Origin: Eremophila alpestris peregrina | Lineage: Eukaryota > Chordata > Aves > Passeriformes > Alaudidae | Direction of reading: 5' to 3' | Assembly (NCBI GenBank): GCA_009792885.1 | Contig: WMCF01000006.1 | Span: forward strand, 2,107,746 to 2,171,745 | DNA length: 64,000 nucleotides | Shown: positions 47,701 to 60,150 of the stretch, one piece after another | Layout: each line of letters opens with the position of its first letter | How positions within the stretch are numbered: the stretch's first letter is position 1 | Position numbers and translations under genes: made by a program | Notes under the pieces: model-generated | What the model was told of the DNA's origin: nothing | Seen by the model: only the letters and a program-made list of their open reading frames with translations | Database searches by the model: none

Positions 47701-48788
47701 TTGCCATTCCTTTCATCTGTGTCTGTAATGTCCTGTAAACTCTACGGAATTCCTTTTCCAATGCCTTGTGGTATTCACAATGTGAACTGTTGTATACTTC
47801 CCCCTTTTCAACTGATCTAGTTATTTCTGAAAGAAAAATAATGGTTTACTATCCTGACTTAATAATGTAAATATCCTCACTAACTAGAAAAAATAATTTC
47901 CAGGCTTGGCAATTTCTTTGTCCATCTGTGCTTTTGTACACACTGCAAGCATTTGTTCTTTGTGTACCATGCCACATTATTTTTGTTTCTGAAATCTCTG
48001 GACAGAATAGCTAGAGGGATAACAAGGTAATTGTGGAGATTCCTTTGTATACTAACATGTGCAAGCATCTTTTGTTATCAAGAGACATGTCTACCTCTAC
48101 TACAAGGAGTTCAACAGATTTTTTTTTTCCAAATATAAAATTAAACATTTGTTTACAATTATTTTCTTCATAATTTTCTATAGAATGCTTTCTTAGACTT
48201 TCACTCCTAATGTTTAATAGACCATAAGATACTAGTAGTCTCATGCATCTGAAGTTCACTGTAGATGATTCTTGAGTAGTCAAAAGCTTTTCTCCTGGTC
48301 TCTGACAGACTCTAAGCAAGACTGAGACTGGTTTGGTAACCTTATGATCAGTGATGCAGGTACAAGGATGAAACTGTGGATTTCTCTCTGGATACAACAG
48401 ATGAGTTTGATTAAATGGCTAATAGTCTAATAGATTTGTACTAGGAAATTTTCAGCAGGTAAGGAAAGCTCCTTCTGCTTACTAGTGGTAGCAGAATGCA
48501 ATACATTTAATCACTAATTAGAGCACCCACTCATTGCTCCTGTTGGGACTCCACTTCAGGTCAGTGTCTGTATTTGGCAGAAGTAAAAGGAGGACACCTA
48601 AGGAAAGCAACCTTTTAAACTGCCTGGCCAAGATTTACTCAAATGTATCCATCAGTGTACATGACACTTGCAGCAGTTCGCATTTACTATTTGGAGCTGT
48701 ACATTGGATTTTGTTGTTTTGATTGTTTCAGTTCTAAGAGGCCAAACGATGTACATAGTGTCAATCTAAGGAGTTTAATTTAGAAACT
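44762..48788. other. Long stretch of unique DNA
   Basis: No gene, RNA or known repeat is recognised over 4 kb. The 128-residue minus-strand frame (48011-48397) contains no motif and looks like chance. Confidence 0.5.
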
Positions 48789-48816
48789 GGGGGTGTAGGG
48801 GTTGGGGGGTCGAGGG
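48789..48816 (+). repeat. G-quadruplex-forming motif
   Basis: Four G-tracts of 5, 4, 6 and 3 G with loops TGTA, TT and TCGA. This fits the classic four-tract pattern with short loops in an otherwise AT-rich setting. Confidence 0.85.
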
Positions 48817-49923
48817 AGTTATAACAGGTTATGAAGAATAAATCCAACCACTAATACTAATTTTGTAATTTTTATTTTTTAAGTAAACCTGTGTCTGACA
48901 GAGGAACATCCCAAAGAAGGTACTGCAGAGTTTTACTTAAAGGCAAGAAACTGAACAATATAGGGAATGAACAAAAAGTGAAAATTGAGTTCATTGTATT
49001 TTAGGCCACACCAGCTGTGATTTTCATCCCTGTAAGAAAAGGGTTAGTATGAATTTTTTCATCAGAAATGCAGGCAGTTCACTTAAACCTTTTGTTCAGT
49101 TTCAAAGGAATTTCATGAGTGTGAATGCTCTCTCCAGTATTTTTTCCTTTCTTCTGTCTTTCTTTTTATTTTCCTTTCACCATGTAGATTTGAGTTGCAT
49201 ATTATCCATTTCTAATCTGCTGTGGAATATTTAGTTCATAGAAACTCATCAGTTTTTGATGCACTTGTGGCTGTCCAAATATTTGTTGTTCTTCACTCAC
49301 ACTCTATTTCCTGTAGAGAATAAAGTGAGGACAGCTGGCAACATGGGGCTTGATATGATTTACTTCTGCAATTGTGTCTTCTTTCTCAAACTACAGGTTT
49401 TATTTTGTGTTTAACTTGTTTTTTCTTTTTTTCTTGTTTCCTTTAAAAAATATGAATATATGCGTGTCTTACCAGCCTCACTTTGAATCTTAAATAGAAT
49501 TAAATAATTCTGGCTTAAAAATATTGATAAGACCTGAAAAAATATTTAGAGACAATCAATCTTATCTTTCTGATATAATCGGGGAGGTGAAAAGGACAAA
49601 GTGCTGTAAGCAGCAAAAAAATATCAAGTCTATATTTATCTTCAATGTTACTGTTATTTGCAATATTGTCATTGGTGATAGTTGCTACTCTGGGGCATTT
49701 TAGATTATAGGAGTAGATGATGTAAAAATAAATTGTCTCAAGTGAAATCTAAATCTCCTAGGGGCTTCTGCTGGGCAAAAGTCTTGCTCGTGGGCTCATT
49801 TACCCTTTCACCCTTCTCCATTGCTACTTTCTTCTAATGCTTCTCTTGTTTCCTTCACTAGACTCCTTTCCCTTTATTAGATTTCTTTGAGAAGAATATA
49901 TTCATTGTTTTGAATCCTATTTC
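48817..49923. other. Unique DNA, nothing recognised
   Basis: No gene or repeat is recognised. Confidence 0.5.
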
Positions 49924-50930
49924 ACAGAATCACAGAATCATTATGTTAGAAAGGACCTCTTGAGATTAAGACATCAATACCAGGTCACCCACAGCAGGTT
50001 AGCCAGGACCATCCAAGTTTTAAATATTTCATTATGAAGGACTTCACAGTCTCCCTGGGCAACCTGTTTCAGTGTTCAACCACCCTCATTTGAAAAAACA
50101 AGTGTTCAGATTGGATTTATTTTTTTTAATGTGCTCCCATTGCCTATTTTCCTGTGAGCATATGCTGCTGAGTCTGTCTTTTACACTGCCCCATCAGATT
50201 CTTCAACACATGGGTGAGCTCCCTATGCCATCTCTTCTCAAAGCTGAACATTCCTAACTGTCTTAGGTCTCTTATCTGTACCATCACCTGAAAGTGTTCC
50301 AAGCCCCTAGTAATCACATGCTAGACTTGCCCCAACAGGTCCATGTCTGTCTTATCCTGGACAGTCCATCACTGGACACAGCTCTTCAGACACATCTCAG
50401 CAGGACTCAGCAGACAGGGAGGGTCCCCTCACTTGAACAGATGACAATTCTGACTAAGCAGCCCAGAGAGTTGTTGGCATTTCTTTGCCACAAAACACAT
50501 TACTGGCATCTGCTCTGCTTGTCCACCTCATCCCTCTCTGTCAGCCTCATTTCCATCTGGTAATGCCTAACCTGTTCAGGTGCTTGGGGATACCACTAGA
50601 AAGGTCCTTTAAAGGTCCCTTCCAAATCAGTCTATGATTTTCATCCCCCACAGGCTGGAACTGGCATTTCCCTTCAATAACCTTCAAGAGATAACTCTCT
50701 GCTCACTTTTCCAGCTCCACTCACCTGGTCTATAAATAAGGGTTCTTGGTTTTGCTCCACCCACGAACTTGCCTAGGGTGCACTCCATCCCATTTTAGGA
50801 GTCATCAAGGAAAGTGTTAAACAGAATTGGCTGCAGCATTAAACCTCAGGGGCGCACTACTAGTGAGTGACCAGTCTTCATCTGGACTTTGTGCCACTGA
50901 TACAGGATTTTGTCTTGTGATACAGATTTT
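49924..50930 (-). mobile_element. CR1 LINE, long diverged 3' part with nested insert
   Basis: The plus strand shows the 3' tip 'tcacagaatcacagaatcattatgttagaaaggacctc'. It continues through 'ctccctgggcaacctgtttcagtgttcaaccaccctc', 'ccaacaggtccatgtctgtctta', 'cttgcctagggtgcactccatccc', 'agtgttaaacagaattggctg' and 'acctcaggggcgcactactagtgagtgaccag'. These match CR1 antisense phrases in order. A short CR1 tip in the opposite orientation interrupts it at 50594-50641. The 5' limit near 50930 is approximate. Confidence 0.85.
50594..50641 (+). mobile_element. Nested CR1 3' tip in inverted orientation
   Basis: 'aggtcctttaaaggtcccttccaaatcagtctatgatttt' is the sense-strand CR1 3' end (family: gacctttaaaggtcccttccaacccaaaccattctatgattct). 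It sits inside an antisense CR1. It was either inserted later as a very short 5'-truncated copy or produced by inversion. Confidence 0.75.
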
Positions 50931-51169
50931 GGTTGTCTTTGTCAATTTTCTGGTGTGCTTTATGGCTTTCCAATAACTATTTCCTTATTGACAGTATTCA
51001 TTCCAGTCTGTAAAACCTATTTGACTAGCTAGCATTTGATCTTTCCCCTAGAATGCATGGTAACTTCTACTGCAATGGTTTCAATGAAAGAATAGCAAGG
51101 TTCTATTTTCCCAGATGTTGTCCAAATACCATGCCAATTCCCATTAAAATGAGTTATTTCTTTAGGATG

Positions 51170-51560
51170 CCAAGAAAGATATGGACAAGGTAGAAAAAAA
51201 TCCAGAGTTTTGCAAGAATGTTAAGAGGTTTAGAAGATATAGTAAGGTTGAAAAATAAATGGCACTTAATCTAGGCAGAGGACAGTGAAGAAAGATATAG
51301 TTGCAGCCTTCAAATCCACAGAAAATATGAAGAGTTATTTTTCATTCTGTTCTTTTTGGTGTGAGTACAATGTGAAGTCATATATTAAAAAAAAAATTAA
51401 TACTGGAATCCAGGGAAAAATTTCTAATTGCTATAACAGGGGACAACCAGAAAAGTGATTGTAACCTTTAGAATTTAAGGCTTCAAAACAGGTTAGGAAA
51501 ATATTTTAGGAGAATGGCCTAGATATTAGGGTCAGAGGCACTCTCCTGAAGACTGACTTG
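51170..51560 (+). mobile_element. Diverged CR1 LINE fragment
   Basis: Sense-strand phrases 'caagaaagatatggacaaggtagaaaaaaatccag' , 'gcaagaatgttaagaggttta', 'aaagatatagttgcagccttcaaat' and 'gctataacaggggacaaccagaaaagtgattgtaacc' resemble in order the CR1 region for 'gaaagatatggacctgctagagagggtccag', 'caagaatgattaggggg' and 'ataacaggacaaggggcaa'. Weaker than the other copies. Confidence 0.5.
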
Positions 51561-54500
51561 ACTTTAATTCCTATGCTTATGAGTGTTTCCATTACTTATA
51601 TTGCTCACAGGTTATCAGCACTTTTAATTTTTGAGAATCAAAGTGTCAAAGGTAGTCTTAGAAACTATAAAACGACTGAAAAGTGAGAGCAAAATCCAGC
51701 TCAGATATTTTTAGGGTAAATTAGAAATTATTACAAGCTTCTCTTAATATCTCCAGCATCAACATTTTTTGCCTAGTAGCTCAATATTTGGAATAAACAG
51801 ATAGAAATTTATGTCCATCTTCCAGTAAGAACAGGAGAAAATCACTAAAGAGTATAGTTCACAAATTTACCTGAGATTCTACTTTTTTACTGCTAGGCAT
51901 AATTCTGCCTGAGATAATCACCTCTTAACACTCTGAATGAAACAGGCTGTGCAGAGAGCTCAGGTTTTAGTGTGCAGTAAAAAAGGCAGAAATCAGATAC
52001 ATGTTGAAACAGCAGAGTAGAGACAGAATGTAGATAGTAGCAGTTAGGAACTTCAATTAAAGCTTTTAAGGTTACAAGATATGTTCTACTCATATTAAAT
52101 AAGACTTGAAGTGTACTCAAATAATCTTAGATTTTAGAGAAATCAATGTAAAAAATTAATTTCCTTGGCAAATAGATACATAAGAAAAATGAGCATAATG
52201 CAAGCGCTGCTAGAACTGCAAGATATTTACTAATAGCAAACAAACCTGTAAATGAGATAAATGAGCTTTTTGTTTGTTTTCCATGCTGCAGTTTTATTCC
52301 TGGAATGTTTTCTCAGAGAAATCAGACTTTTGATGTGGCAGTTCAGGGAATATGTTTCTACTGTAGGCAAGTTTGTTTTAGATGCCTTCCTTTTCAAAAA
52401 GAAAAAAAAATAATTTGAAATAGAGATAAAAAACCCACTTACATGATACAAAGTAAACAAAAGAGACAAGCAAAACTTTCTTTTCTTTTTAATACCAATC
52501 CACTTGTAACCATCTTTCCCCTTTGTCATTGGGGTTGTGCTTTCACTTGCTCCTCTTGTTCTGTCCCTGACACTTGTTTTTCACATCAAGTCTTAACTGC
52601 TGTATTTGTCTACACCTTCTTGAAGCTGCATAACCTTGCTATACTTCTTTGTGCCCCGAGATACTTGGCATGTGCTTCTCTTACTCTAGTCTCTATACCT
52701 TCCCACCTCACAATTCAGTGTCATAAAGTATCTGTCTGTATTCAAAGCATATACTAATGTAAAGAAAACAGGCAAATTACTGTAAATCAGTCGATTTACT
52801 GCTTGGCTGATGAGCTGCCATGATTCTCCTTTTGTGTGCTCCTATCTTTTGCAAATACCAGGTAATTCACTCAGCTATGCTTACAGTAGGAACTGCTGAT
52901 CTGTGGTGAGTGACCTTGCATCTCCTGTGGGTTAAAAATGGATGCAGTGAATTACCATGCTTTCACTGATGGCTCTTAACATTCTGTTACCACTTAATGG
53001 GAAAGCGTGTTTGACTTCCATTCCAAAGATTATCACTGGGACCAAAATAGATGAATATTTTGCCCCCATTTTGGTGGCATTAAAATTAAACAAATAAAAT
53101 GAGCTCAGCACTTGTGACCATATCTCTAATGCTGAATTCAGAATTATGTCAACTCAGAACGACATTCAAAATATTGCTCATGTTTGGGGCTGCACTCTTG
53201 ACATTTCATGTTAATCAAACATATTCTTCTTCCAGGTCTTTCCCTGAAGTTTTTATCTATACAATCTGGTATAATCTTACAATCATGGTATGATAAATGC
53301 TAGCATTTTTAATTCTGTTCTACATTCATTTACATTTTCTAGTTTCATTTATTGTCATGAAAGCTTTGCCAGTTTCCAGAACTGTAGAAGAACATCCCTT
53401 GGTTGCAAGCTTTGAGTACCAGATGCTTTTCAGCCATAAGTATCTGTAGGAACATATGCAGAAGAGATACAGAGTAAGATGGAATTCAGAAACAAATTTT
53501 TGTATATAGTTTGGCAATATTTAGGTATTAGTTCAGAAATTCAAAACTTTGCAGATAGGCCCACAGAATTTTTAACCTACTTTTTATGAGAAAGGAGAGG
53601 AAAATGAAAATTAGGGTCTCTACTTGATGTTGACCACTTTGTAAGCTTGTTTATAATCTAAGTTGCTTCAAGAGCACATGCATCCTGTAAGGTAGAAAAA
53701 AAGATTTTTTAAAAAAAACATTTCAGGATTGTTAGTCTAGCTCAAGCTGTTGCTGTAATAAGGAGCTGTGGGGAGATCAGTAAGTGTGATGGCATATTCC
53801 CTTTTTACTTTAACTCTATGAGTGCATGAAATGCAATTTACTAGCTTTTAATACTCCACATCTGTTATTCGTCCCCCACAGCCTCATTATCTTCACTTTG
53901 AAATTTTACTCAGGGGATGACATGATAAATTTGGAAAGCTAATTCAATGAGTATTCTTAGGTTATTAACTCTGTGACCTACTCAGGATTAGTTAACCTTT
54001 TGGTTTAACACTTTTCATTAAATGATGCAGCGCTAACTTTAACATCTTTGATTTAAATAAGTGGCCTGTATGCAGTGGATGTGATTTTGCACTTGTCACA
54101 AGGCATAAAACATTACATAAAACATTCGTAAAGGAGATAAAGTCTTTCCTTCAAGCAGGTTTCCTTACAAATGTGGATTCTTTTCATATAAGGCCAAATT
54201 CTTCCAAGGTATCTCGGTAAAGTTTCCAGGTTTTTGGTGCCAGTTCTCCAGCTGAAAATTATGTTGAAGTCTTCAGAGTTCACAGGTTGAATTTTATTTG
54301 ACTCAGATGTATACCTCCTGGACATGCATCTTGTATTTGTCTTGTGTTATATTGATCTGAGACTACAGCAGACAACCTCCTCTTGGCCATCAGTCTTTTG
54401 TGTTTATGACTGTGCTGCTCATTAACACTAGCAGCTGACAACATAAGTAACACTTTAGGAATTCCTTTTCTTTCACATAATGCCTTTGTGAAGATTTTTG

Positions 54501-55143
54501 ACTAGAGCAGTTTGCCTTCTTTCCATCTTATTTTTGCCCACAGTTTAAGCTGTCTTTCCTGTCCAACTCCTAGTTGCTGTTCATTGTTGATTTCATGCAC
54601 TCTAGGTATCAGGCTGAGGTAGTGTCAAAAGCTCAGGAGAGAGAGGCCTCTTGCTCTTGTTGAGGGTGATTTTGGTGGTTGCAAAAGATCATGGAGTTTA
54701 AAAAAGGAAAGAGAAATCTCAAGAGAGACAGACAGCATGTGCAGCCCTGGCACAGAAAGAGAAAAGTCACTCTAAGAATGGATTATTATGCAGTTTGGTG
54801 ACAGAACTGTGAGGATGCATTCATGTAGAACAAAAGCTTTCAGAGACCTCACTTTCCACAAAATTTTATAGGTTTTAGTTATGTTCAAGAAGAGATACCC
54901 TCTCAAATTCTGCTTCTTGAATTTTATGCAAAGAGATTTATTATTTTGAAAATGAGAAGAAGTATTTTGTAACATGAGGTTTTATTTTGGGGCTCTTTTC
55001 ATTTTCTTTTTCCGTTTTTCTCTATTCTTGATTTCAGGAGTGACATAATCTTTACTGATACCCATGATCATATTTATCCTCTGTCAGATTTAACCATAGC
55101 TACAGCCTCATTGTCCACTTAAAATCCTGTAGGAATTGATTAA
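51561..55143. other. Unique DNA, nothing recognised
   Basis: No gene or known repeat. The longest frame (52443-52757, plus, 104 residues) has no motif. Short A-rich runs occur at about 52397-52411 and 53695-53722. Confidence 0.5.
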
Positions 55144-55203
55144 ATATTTCACTATTAGATGAAATAAATAAATATATTTCACATATTAGATGAAATAAAT
55201 AAA
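55144..55203. repeat. About 30-bp tandem duplication
   Basis: Two successive copies of 'atttcac[a]tattagatgaaataaataaa' differ only by small insertions of A/T near the start. A local slippage duplication in AT-rich DNA. Confidence 0.9.
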
Positions 55204-56516
55204 CCGTTTTGGAAGAAGATGTTGCTATCCAGTTCTGTATTTCTGCTACTTTCTTCCCCTCTTCCTTCCTTTTGACACACGCTTATCAAGTCAAGCTTGG
55301 TTTTTTGGTTTGTGTTTCTTTTTTTTTTTGACCCTACGAACCTTTAAACATATCCTACAAAATATTACAGTTGAAGCTAGAGAAATACATTCTCTCTTTA
55401 ATTCTAAAGCTGCTGTTACACATATGAACAGCTTTGAATTGCAGTTGGCTATTTAGCAGATGGAAAGAAAGGTGAGTTAAAGCCGTCACAGAGAAAGCTG
55501 AGGTGTTTCACATTTACAATGAGGCAAATACTGTTAAATTAAAAACATAAGGCTGTTTTTCTTCTCTAGGCATTGCCAGTGTGTTAAAAGAGAAGCATGG
55601 CCCTTGTTTCCATTTCTGAAAGAAAGATTCAAATATCTAATTATGCAGCTTTTTTTTGGACATGCATATTCCAATCAAAGATATCAGGTGCCTTTCCATA
55701 GCCTGAAGTTTGATTTTGAGACTCATGGAAAGCTAGAACTTAAAATACATTTTTGTTATCAGCATTTTTTAATACTTTGATGATCTATGACTTCCACTCG
55801 TACTGCCTCTCATGTTTTTTTTTTTTTTTCCCTTAACAGCCCCTAGTCACTTAACTCAGAATTCCATCCCAGGAGTTCAGGATCCTTTGAGTAAGGCATT
55901 GCAATACACAAATCCTTCAGTGAGTTCCTTCTGGTAGCAGAAAGTATAACAGAGATCCAAACTCTGAGAACTCTTTTTACACAACTCTTACTACCTGTAG
56001 GCAAAAGGATAAGGGTACTCTGGGAGGTCAGAAAGAAAAAATGCTAGATGTGATCTCTGTCTACAAAAATGAGGGATTAATTATTACCATTGGAACATTT
56101 TATGTAAATATGCACATTAATAAACAACTTCCAGATTATATATCTATATATAAATATAATCTTAAATAAAACAAGGTGTTCTTAAAACTTTCTTTGTATC
56201 ATTTGAAGAACTTGACTTAGTTCTGTTATCTAAAACCTTGATTACATTTTGGTTAATGAGTTGGGTATTGGGCTAACTCTGTGTATTCATTAGATCATGA
56301 ATGATAAACACTTTGGGGGATCAGCATCTGAATTTTTTGTGTCCTGTTCAAATCTCAGATTTGTGGAGGGAGAAGTAGGGCTCTTGGTACTGTTGATGAT
56401 AAGATGATTTTTAAATGTAAATTGTTTGCATCCTGGAGTCTCTTGAGGCACTTTTAAGCAGCAATTAACCCTGTTCTAAAGTAAACTTGTAGAATTCATC
56501 AGGGGATTCATATCCT
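55204..56516. other. Unique DNA with T-rich runs
   Basis: No gene or known interspersed repeat. T-runs lie at about 55318-55330 (preceded by GGTTTTTTGGTTTG) and 55816-55831, and there is an AT run at about 56137-56160. Confidence 0.5.
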
Positions 56517-56570
56517 GTTTGTTTGGTTTGGGTTTCTTTTGTTTTTGTTGCTGTGTTTTTTTTTTTTTTC
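56517..56570 (+). repeat. T/G-rich low-complexity tract
   Basis: 'gtttgtttggtttgggtttc', then TTTTG words and a run of 15 T. Same class as 2699, 7201 and 10450. Confidence 0.85.
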
Positions 56571-56954
56571 CTTCTATTAACTATAAAAGAAATTCACGGT
56601 GATGAAGCAGAGACTTGTTCTTTTCTTCATAATAATCTCATCCGCAGTTTTTAGGAATCTCACTTACTACTGTTTTAAGATTTTAAATGAGATATTATAA
56701 TCAAATGGCACTAATGATTTCTTCACAATCTGTGAGAGTATTTAATGTCATTGCTTAGACATTGACCCAGCCTAGAGGTCGGTTAACATTTGCATCATTT
56801 GCACAATACAAGGGACAAAACTAAACCATAATTTCCATGTGAAAGTTAAGATTCATGTCTTAGCTCAATTTATTCAAGAATATATTTTTCTTTCATAATC
56901 TATGGATGTCACCATTTAAATATGTCACAAAAACATGTAATTTAAGAACAGCTG
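56571..56954. other. Unique DNA, nothing recognised
   Basis: No gene or repeat is recognised. Confidence 0.5.
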
Positions 56955-57670
56955 CTGGGAGAAGGAACTTCAGGAGATCCAGCACCAGCTAGAGCATGTT
57001 CAAATACAATAATTTTCTGTTAGGTTCTGTACATCTCCAAGGACGAAGACTCCACAACCTTTTTGTCCAACCTGTTCCAGTCTTTGGCCAACCTCACCAT
57101 AAAAGTGTTTCTCTTCCTTCTAAGTGAAATTTCCTGCATTTCCTGGACCTATATTGTGCCTTTCTGTATAGAGTGTACTTTTTTTTTTTCCTTTCCAGCA
57201 TTGAAATTACCTCAAATAATGCAAATGTATTCTACATAAAAATATTTAATATCCATGTCTTTCGTGAACCAGGTTGCTCAGAACTGGACACAGAACTCCA
57301 CTTGTGGCATCACCAAGGCTGAGGGGATGGATCACATCTATCAAGCTTTAGGTGATAGTTTGTTAGTGCAATCCATTAGGGTTTTTTTGTGGCAAAGACC
57401 TGGGTCATGTTCAACTTTGTGTCCACCCCAACCCTCAGGTCCTCTTCTGCCAACCTGCTTTTCAGCTGAGTGGTCCCCAACAGAGATCTGTGATAGGGTT
57501 TGTTCCTCCCCAGTTGAAGGACTTTGTATTTTTTTATTGTTGAACTCCATGAGGCTCCTGTCAGCCATTTCTACAGCCTTTTGAGCTCTCTCTGAATGGC
57601 ATCATCACCTTTATTGTGTGACCACTCCACCCAGTTTTGTGTCATCTGCAAGTAGGTAAATGCAGTGTTT
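56955..57670 (-). mobile_element. CR1 LINE 3' part
   Basis: Antisense CR1 phrases run in order: 'ggaacttcaggagatccagcaccagctagagcatgttc', 'acatctccaaggacgaagactccacaacc', 'ccaacctgttccagtctttggccaacctcaccataaaagtg' and 'gttgctcagaactggacacagaactccacttgtggcatcacc'. They continue with 'ttgaactccatgaggctcc', 'gagctctctctgaatggcatc' and 'ttttgtgtcatctgcaa'. A T-run with AT-rich sequence (57181-57245) interrupts it and could be a small insertion. The minus-strand frame 57341-57568 lies on the sense strand of this element. The element is 5'-truncated. Confidence 0.85.
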
Positions 57671-60080
57671 CTGGTTCTTGTAATGGTATGTTGGTGCCCC
57701 TGGCAGCAGAGTTATTTAAGTCCTCTGATGAAAAAGATACTGCTTTTCTTGTCTGCATGATGAAAAAAAAGAGAGTTTACAATTTTACTGAATCTGTAAT
57801 TTTTAAAAAATGGCCCTTCACATTGTCATACAACTGTGTTCCAAAATCCTGTTCCCTGTTGACTAGAGATTTTTCATGGATACATTTTCTAAACTTTTAT
57901 ATTGTCTGTAAATTATAACCTTTTTTTTTAAATATTTCTTTAAAATAAGTAATTAATTTCCATTGCAAGTGTGACAGGAGAACTGCTACCTTCACTGGCT
58001 CTCTTGACCTAGATTTTTTAAGACCCTTGGGTGACTGAAAGATTGATAATTGTAAAAAAATCCTAATAAATAATTTTTAAACATTTACCAATCAGTCATA
58101 GTTTTCATCAATTTTGCTGGTTTTGGTTTTCATTCTTCCTGCAGAGTTTTGTTCATGACTGTGTTTGGCTTAAGAGACAAATCTTTTTAATGTATTATAG
58201 CACTGATTCTCAAAGGCTTTTGTATTCTTAGCTCTGACTGAAATAACGGGAATCAGTTGCTTTGGATACACTGTTGGAAAAAACCTTGTGTCTATATCTT
58301 GTTGGTTAGAATATTCTCCTTGAATGTAGGAAACAAAAATTAATCCATGAGCACTTGCAATCACCTCGCCTTTAACTAAAACAATGGAGTTTCTTCTAGA
58401 AATGTCTTGTTTCTAATTTTTTTCAAAACACCTGTTAAAAATATCTTCTTCATGTCTTTTTTTAAAAGTCTGTATTAGTTATTGGTGTTTTTTTAACCTT
58501 TCCAACAATTTTGGAATGCTCTCTGAGATTTCCAGTCTATCTCCTGGCAGGGTGAAGTGATTCTGTGTGGAGATGCAGTTCGTGGTTTAGGTTTAACATG
58601 CTTCATTACCATCTCATTTGCCCCTTTTTTGAGGCACAAAGGCCCTGCTACTCTGCTGAAAGCCCTTGGAAAACTTGTGTTCAACACTTCCCTCCTGAGC
58701 TCACACAGAACAGAAAGCCTTTTACTCCTTCAGAAAGAGCACATAACATTCCAGGTGAAACAGTCGTATTTGTTGACTGTGAATAAGGGGAATGTGCCTG
58801 TCCCTGTCACCTGGAGGACTGACGTTGTTCAAGGTCCTTCTCTATAGGTTTTTAAGCACTAAATCTTGCCAGCCAAGTCTCATTACTTTTTGATGTTATT
58901 ACAAAGCTAGAAAATTATCTTACTCTCAACATTAATTAAAATCAAATGGAAAATTACTCTTTCATATTGACAGGATGTCACTGCAGGGCTGTAAAACATA
59001 GTAATGATGAATAACAATGTTTCAAGTTTTGATGAGGAGTGGTCCTTGTTTGATTAAGCCTATTTTAATATTTTCTTTAATAAATCTTCATGGAGATTTC
59101 GTCTCTCTGAAGTGGAAGACAAAACTTACACTCTTTGACAGTCTAGTAATAAAATGGCACACTGATGAAAGTCCCATCTGATGTTTAAGCTTCAAATAAT
59201 GCTGATAATAGAAAATACATTAAAAACCCACAATTAAAAATTGTGCTGCAAACAACAAAAACAGACATCTGAAAACAAAAATTAGCTTTGGTTTGAAAAT
59301 GTATTTTCTCATTAGTGTGTATATGGGAAAAAAATGCCCAAAAATAAAATCTTTTATTTGGTGAGGGAAGAGGGGAAGGAATAGAAAAAGTGAAGACCCC
59401 GCAGAAAAGTCATAAAGCTGGCAGAAAGATCCCATGGTAATATTGAAAATATGCTTGTAATTTTTATGGGAAACATCTGAAATCTTGTATAATACAAAGC
59501 TGATAATAACATAATTTATTTAGTGGTTATCTAATAATTTACACATACATATAGATGAACACCTGACATTGTTTGTGGTGTAAAAATTGTATTTTTGTCC
59601 TTAAACTCCAACAGAACAGAAAAAAAGCATATACTCTAGAAACCTGACAACCTTATTCAAGCATCTAATAAGTATATTAATCTGTATAATTAGGCAAATT
59701 ATGCAAATGGTGGTTAAGAGAAAGACTGAGACAAGCATTTTTCTGTATTTGGATGAGTCAGAAACAAAAAATATGAATGTATGTAACTAGAAATGTTAAT
59801 TGATAGTTTCCCTTCATTTAATTTAGAAAACACATATTTTATAAGATAACCAAATATCAGTAGCCTGATAGAAGCAGTAGCACCTAGGTGTAACCAGAGA
59901 AAAAAATTGGACAGTTAAACAAGAATTGTATTGATTTACTTATCAATGCTCTTCACTAATTGATAACATTGTTAAGCTGATTAAAGATTTGCTGAAAGAT
60001 ATTTGTCTGGTAAATATATTCACATCAGCTTGCCCTCACATCCCTCCACTATTCCACCCTATTCCATAATTTCATGTCTT
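57671..60080. other. Unique DNA, nothing recognised
   Basis: No gene or known repeat. The frames at 58557-58847 lie in a slightly GC-richer patch but have no motif. An octamer-like ATGCAAAT word sits at about 59701-59708 in conserved-looking AT-rich sequence, which is only suggestive. Confidence 0.45.
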
Positions 60081-60150
60081 AATTAAAAAACCAACAACAA
60101 AACAGAAACAAAACCCCAAAAACAATAAACAACAAACCAAACCCCATCAA
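60081..60150 (-). repeat. A/C-rich low-complexity tract
   Basis: AAAAAACC, AACAACAAAAC and AAACCCC words over 70 bases. It is the reverse complement of the T/G-rich class. Confidence 0.85.
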
